From positions 75,347,713 to 75,411,712 of the forward strand of contig NC_030816.1 of NCBI RefSeq assembly GCF_001704415.2: a stretch of DNA of 64,000 bases, read 5' to 3'. Within the stretch, counting starts at the first letter, position 1. Every line of letters begins with the position of its first letter. Position numbers and translations under genes: made by a program. The stretch comes from Capra hircus. Taxonomy: Eukaryota > Chordata > Mammalia > Artiodactyla > Bovidae. Shown one piece after another: positions 58,873-64,000 of this stretch. The notes under the pieces are model-generated. The model was not told where the DNA came from and did no database searches. It saw only the letters and a list, made by a program, of their open reading frames with translations.

Positions 58873-59030
58873 CTGGTTTTTATTCTTATAAGAAGGAAAA
58901 GGAAAATGTCCGATTCGTATTTTAGAAAAATAGCTCTGGTAACAGTGGGAGAGTGTTGAGAGGGAAGAGAAGCAGACCGAGGGAGACATGGGCTGAGTAA
59001 AGAGGTGCTCCAGGTTAGCTCAGCAGCCAC
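58873..59030 (+). mobile_element. L2 LINE, right part
   Basis: gaaaaatagctctggtaaca followed by gtgggagagtg and aagcagaccgagggagacat continue the L2 pattern of a weight-gain type 'ctctggct' block. Confidence 0.5.
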
Positions 59031-59802
59031 AGAAGAGGAGCAGTGAATTCCAGACATATTGTGAAGGTGGCCACCTGCATGTGGGCTTGGGAGTCGGGTC
59101 ACTTCCAGCCTGACCACAGATGGTGATGCTGTTGGGTGTGGAAGGAACGGTCAAGAAGTCAGGTTGACAGGGCCAGAAATGCATCTGGCCCGGAGACAGA
59201 GAGCTGGAAGGGCTCATACGGTCTATATAACATGATCTGTGAATCCATTGGAAACACAGACACAGCAACCAGGAGAAAGGAACAGGCAGGAAGAAAGCCC
59301 AGAGAACTGTACGAATATACATGAGGGCGGATACTGGGGAGAAGCAAAGACCAGCACGAGAGAAATGAGAAGAGGAAAGGATGGTACTCGGAAAACATCC
59401 AAGTTCACGGAGCTGACTGGATGGCAGGAGCCCCCGGGAGTCTGGGAAGACCCCTGGTAGGTGGCACAGGGAGGCCACGGGGTACATAGGAGCTGGTGAT
59501 GGAGTCTCTCATTGAAGGAGGGGTAACACCAGTACTGGAAGAGGGAGAAGGGGTAAGGAACACAGGTTCTGAATGGTATCCTGGAAAAGGCTCAGCTGAT
59601 GGTAAAAAGTAATCAGATCAGTGGTCCGGGGGCAGAGAGGAGGAGGGGACAGACTGCAGAAGGACACCAAGGACTTTTTAGCGGGTGATAGAAATGTTCT
59701 GTATTTTAATTGTGGTTCCACGACACGTATGCATGTGTCAAAACTCAAAGAGAGCCATGTTTTTTAAGGGTGAATGTTATTGAGTGTAATTTAATCATAC
59801 TT

Positions 59803-60012
59803 CGACTTCCCTGGTGGCTCAGATGGTAAAGCATCTGCCTACAATGCCAGACACCTGGGTTCAATCCCTGGGTCAGGAAGATCTCCTGGAGAAGGCAGTG
59901 GCAACCCACTCCAGTATTCTTGCCTGGAAAATCCCACAGATGGAGGAGCGTGGTGGGCTATAGTCCATGGGGTCACAAAGAGTCGGACACGGCTGAGTGA
60001 CTTCACTTTCTT
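59803..60012 (+). mobile_element. Bov-tA SINE
   Basis: Full-length: gacttccctggtggctcaga, ctgggttcaatccctgggtc, gtcggacacggctgagtgac and ttcactttc. Confidence 0.92.
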
Positions 60013-61984
60013 TGATCATACTTCAGTTAACATAACCACCAGGAGAGCTTGCTTTGTATTCCTTAAAATGGCCTCAGTGATAGAAGCCACTTCACCTTCA
60101 GTCGGTGAAGGCCTTTGCTTAGCAGAAGAGCACCCCTGGATGGTCCAGGCTTAGACCAGGGAGCTGGGGCCATGAGGGTCCCAAAGAGCATGGAACAGTG
60201 GGTACCACCAAGGAGAGAATTAGCCAAGTCACGACCTGTCCTGTCTTTTGCTGCACAGATCTGGGATCGCATAGTAGTTCTCACAACCGTTTCGTTCATT
60301 CATTCAGGAAGTGTGCACATGACTCTGTGGTCCCTGTTATGGGAAGCCCCAAAATAAAGCATTTTTCTCCACCTCAGGCAGCTTACTGCCCCTAGTAGAT
60401 AGATGTGAAATTAACAAAGAAAATGGTTCGTTGTAAAAATTGTGACTCAGAAGATGACATCTTCACTCGTTTCTGAGTATTTAATAGTCATTAAATATGG
60501 ATCATAATTTTAAATCTTTGGAGTCACTAAGCAAATAGATGCTATGAATCTCTTTGCACCTCAACTCATACCCCCACAGCCACAGCCTTGTAAGGTCATT
60601 TCTGGAAAGTCAGGTTCCGTCAGCTTGTGTGGGTGGATGACCACGAGTCCATCCCTCTTCCCCTGCTCCTGCTTGACGCCTGACCAGTTAGAAGATGAAG
60701 GTGTGACCAGTCCTTGAGAGTGACCTCATGCTGGCTGGGTTCCCTGAGGAGGTCCCTGTGCCTCCACCCGAGGCAGAGCAGTGAGCATGGGCCCCTGGGG
60801 TAAAATCCTCCGAAACAATCACGAGAGGCGAGGAAGGAAGTGGTGCATGAGGAAAGAAGTTCCTGAAGGTCAGGAAGCATCGCATGGAGGCGGTGGCCTG
60901 GGGTCTGCTTTCTGTGACTTAGCCAGAAGCTGCTGTGTCCAGGGCAAACGCACCGCAGGAGGCCAGGATCGCCTAATAAGGGCAGGCATTTACTTTTACT
61001 TGACCCGGTCCTGGGCCCTGCCACAGCCTGCAAGAATGCTTCTAATAGTCACCATCCGTGTGGGAGACATAGTGTAGTAATTTCCTGCTGAGATGACTGG
61101 GGGGAAAGGGGGATGAGGACACTGGGGGGACTGGCTCCTGCAGGTGGGAAAATTCTAGTGTAATTAATCACCCTGACCCATGATCACTCCACACGTGCTT
61201 ATGTGAGTGCCTTTGAAACAGGCGTCCAACTCTCCTTTCCAGGAAAAACCCCAGTCGGAAAGATCCTCGGTTTTTCTGCATTGTGCGTTCATTCATTCTT
61301 ACTTGTGAGGTGCGAGGTGCTGTAAATCGCATGGAGATGCACATGCTCCAGTCCTCTTCATGCCTCCTTATGCTGGACACTAGTAAGTAAAATCACACAG
61401 GTGCAGAATGCTGTGGGCTTTGTAACAAAGGAGAAATCCTTTCGGTGTGTCCTCGAGGAAGGCACGTCCCCCTGGCCACCTAGTAGGTCTAAAAGTGGAG
61501 AATCCCCACGCAAGCACGTCCCTCCTCAAACAATAAGTATCTTCAGTGTTGCTGACTCTGGGACATCACAGGGTGAAGTGCTAGAGAGTTCAGTTTTTTC
61601 CCCCCAGATTTAGTTTTTAAGTATTTACTTTCACTCTTCACCCTGGTTTATAAGCCAGAGTTTTCTGCCACTGAATGATTTCATCGTATTTTATTTAGTT
61701 ACTGCTTTAGTTGGAGTTGATCACCAATTAATGATCTCCAGTATGGGTAGCCACTTCATTAGTACATTTCACTTTATAGGAGCACCTAGTGGTTCAAGAG
61801 TTCCTCAGCTAAGGTCATCTAAGACTTTTTGCCCCATCCTTGCGTGCTCTGGCCGAGTTTTCCATCTCTCTGTAAATAATTTTCCCTTCCTGAAATATCT
61901 TCATGCCTGCTAAGCTCCATGTGTATCCTTGCCTCTCTTTAATGACATTATCCTTATATATTCTTTCCATCATATTTTAAAAGT

Positions 61985-62176
61985 AATTTTATTTATCTGG
62001 CTGTGCTGGGTCTTAGTCATGGCATGCAGGAGCTTCTCACTGTGATGTTCAGGCTCTCTAGTTGTGACTTAGTTGCCCCACGGCATGGAGAATCTTAGTT
62101 CTCTGACCAGGGATCAACCTCGTGTCCTCTGCATTCGAAGGCAGATTCTTAATCAGTGGACCACCAGGAAAGTTCC
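61985..62176 (-). mobile_element. CHR-type SINE
   Basis: ttatctggctgtgctgggtc, ttagttgccccacggcatgg and ggaccaccaggaaagttcc. Confidence 0.85.
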
Positions 62177-63442
62177 TCCATCATATTATTGAAAGCTACA
62201 AAAAACGTATAATATCCTAGACTAACGCAGTCACCAGTTAGCACATCTCCTTATAAGAAATAGTTTAGCAATACAGATCTTTGGTGTGGAGAGAGAAGAG
62301 CAGATTTTCCAACACTCTGTTGTACAGATTAGCCTCCTATATTTCCAAAAATTCTTTCAAAGCTTATGGTTTATAGTGTTCAATAAACCTTGGTAGCTTA
62401 TAAAACTTCTCTAAAACAATCTCATGCACACCCTTCCCACCCCGTCCCCCCAAAGTTTAGTAGGTGGTCTTTGTCTGGTGGTCCCATTGCTTTGATATGG
62501 TTTTTAAGTTTTTATAATAATTTTTCAGAGTTGTTTAATCATTTGACATAAATGTCATGGCATAAAAACATTAATATGTAAGCAAAGTTTATGAAATTAT
62601 ATTATTGGGATGTAAATTACATTCCATATAGAAGAGATTAGAAAGACACCAAAATGTCAACATGGGGCTGACATTATGAGCAGCTGCTTTTCTTTACATT
62701 TCTGCTTACTTCAGATTACTGCATCAAGCATATGTCACTTTCATAACATGAAAATACAATAAATAGAGAAATGATAAACTGAAAGGATTTGGGAAAATGT
62801 TTTGTGAGGGCCAGTTAGTTGCACGGGAGTCAGAACACATGTATGGCCCCTGGACTTAGGTGGGTAGAGTCATCTTGTCCTTCCTGGCTGCCTCATAGTG
62901 TTTTAACACCTGGACTCTTTCGGACACCAAAGAGAGGCCCAAAGAGCCAGAATGTTCCTATAAGAAATCCACTCCTGAGTGTTGTTTGTTGACTGATGTT
63001 TGCTGGCCCCAAAGCTAAGGGAACGCAGGATCGTTTTGTCCTTGTTAATTTGTTTCCTCACTCCTGCCATGGGTTGGAGAGAGGCTGACCACTTCCTTTC
63101 ATCTTACGAGGCTTTCTCACACAAGGACATGTTGTCAGAACAGTTGGTTTGGAGAGGTATCCAACCAAGTGTGAATTCCTAGCACATGCCCATTTGAAGT
63201 TAGTTTTTGGTATATCGGACTGTTTTCTTTTGATATCATGTGAGGCAATGAGGTTGGCTCCTGAAGAACTAGGAAATCTTCTTAAACATGAAGTCCTCTT
63301 TATTGACAAACTTAGGACATAAAATTAGGACATATTGGCTATTGAAGACAAGAATCTGGACTAGAATCTTGGGCTTAAGCCATCCTGCAGAAGGGATTAA
63401 GAATTCCTGCAGCGTTCATATGGTGTTTGGTGCCAGTTAGAG

Positions 63443-63892
63443 CAGCGGTCCCCAACCTTTTTGGCACCAGGGACTGGTTTCACGGAAGACAATTTTTTGA
63501 TGGACGGCAGGGTGGTGGTTTCAGGATGATTCAAGCACGTTACATTTATTGTAGGCTTTATTTCTATTATTATTACATTGTGATATATAATGAAATAATT
63601 GTACAATTCACCATAATATGGAATCAGATCATCAGGTATTAGATTCTCATAAGGAGTATGCAGCCTAAGTCCTTTGCATGCACAGTTGACAGTAGGCTTC
63701 GAGCTCCTCTGAGCTCTGAGAATCTAAGGCTGCTGTTGACCTGACAGAGGGCAGAGCTTAGGCAGTCACGTGGGAGACGGGGAGTGGCTGTAGATCCAGA
63801 TGAAGCCCGCCTCTCACCTCCTGCCTTGTAGCCTGGTTCCTACCAGGCCATGGACCAGTACCAGTCCACGGCCTGAGGTCTGGGGAACCCTG
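63443..63892. mobile_element. hAT-like nonautonomous DNA transposon, both ends present
   Basis: The 450-bp element starts cagcggtccccaaccttttt and ends ggtctggggaaccctg, giving imperfect terminal inverted repeats CAGCGGTCCCCA and CAGGGTTCCCCA. It is bounded by a perfect 8-bp direct repeat, agttagag, at 63435-63442 and 63893-63900, the target length made by hAT transposases. The inside has no ORF. I know the sequence type as a common mammalian repeat but cannot name the family with confidence. Confidence 0.85.
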
Positions 63893-64000
63893 AGTTAGAG
63901 CATTTCTGGAGCAGAGTGGCCGCTTGAAACTGTAGAGAGGCTGCTAGTGCCTTGGCCTCACAGACTGATGAGGGGAGAAAAGCACCTTGGCTGGAGGGCT

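Larger units (their letters stand above)
57066..64000 (+). other. Intron sequence downstream of exon I
   Basis: Donor gtgagt; no acceptor with the expected C-terminal exon was found. Repeats listed separately include BovB, an L2 split by a SINE, Bov-tA, CHR and a hAT-like transposon. The stretch 60060-61980 shows no recognised repeat or gene. Confidence 0.8.

Noticed and set aside
59020..59487. 155-codon minus-strand ORF
   Set aside because: It overlaps the edge of an L2 copy and reads as Ser/Pro/Leu-rich antisense of purine-rich DNA; other frames on both strands are also open here.
1..64000. CRISPR array, operon, phage or other prokaryotic system
   Set aside because: Repeats are dispersed SINEs and LINEs without regular spacing, and the only gene is spliced.

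Overview
This window is nuclear DNA from a ruminant, most likely a bovid (cattle, sheep, goat or buffalo type). The evidence is the dense load of Bov-tA/Bov-A2 SINEs, BovB (RTE-type) LINE 3' ends and CHR-type tRNA-Glu SINEs. They lie among older mammalian repeats: L1M, L2, MIR, MER5/MER20, hAT and Tigger remnants, and an MLT1-type LTR. Nothing bacterial, viral or organellar is seen, and there is no CRISPR array or operon. The species itself cannot be fixed by eye.

One protein-coding gene runs through the whole window on the + strand. Nine exons (1792-1932, 4496-4564, 7402-7513, 35540-35679, 38744-38785, 39933-40033, 40577-40754, 54702-54809, 56913-57065) join without a frameshift or stop into 1044 nt, or 348 codons. 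They encode most of the C-terminal part of a formate-tetrahydrofolate ligase domain. Exon 4 carries the family signature VATVRALKMHGG. Wording such as LKKEYTEENLQLV and ALNVFKTDTRAE points to the mitochondrial paralogue MTHFD1L rather than cytosolic MTHFD1. All nine exons have AG acceptors and GT donors with matching phases. The 5' part of the gene (mitochondrial targeting, dehydrogenase/cyclohydrolase-like region and N-terminal half of the synthetase) and the last coding exon of about 30 codons lie outside the window.

More than 98% of the window is intron. Intron 3 alone is 28 kb (7514-35539) and intron 7 is 13.9 kb (40755-54701). Introns 4-6 are compact and bring exons 4-7 within 5.2 kb. 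Transposable elements sit close to several splice sites: an L1 fragment ends about 30 bp before exon 3, a Bov-A2 dimer ends about 140 bp before exon 4, a SINE ends about 105 bp before exon 6, and a SINE head fragment starts about 30 bp after exon 1.

Nested insertions give relative ages: an MLT1 LTR inside an L1, SINEs inside L1 and L2 copies, and a CHR SINE inside a possible decayed antisense pseudogene. A hAT-like DNA transposon near the right end keeps a perfect 8-bp target duplication. Repeat boundaries were read by eye and are good to about 10-20 bp; exon boundaries are exact.

No undescribed biological system was found. The points most worth a second look are the repeats abutting splice sites, a tail-to-tail BovB inverted pair with roughly 300-bp arms, a 139-codon antisense ORF ending on a consensus splice donor, two residue changes at conserved positions of the enzyme, and a repeat-free block before exon 9 that could be regulatory.
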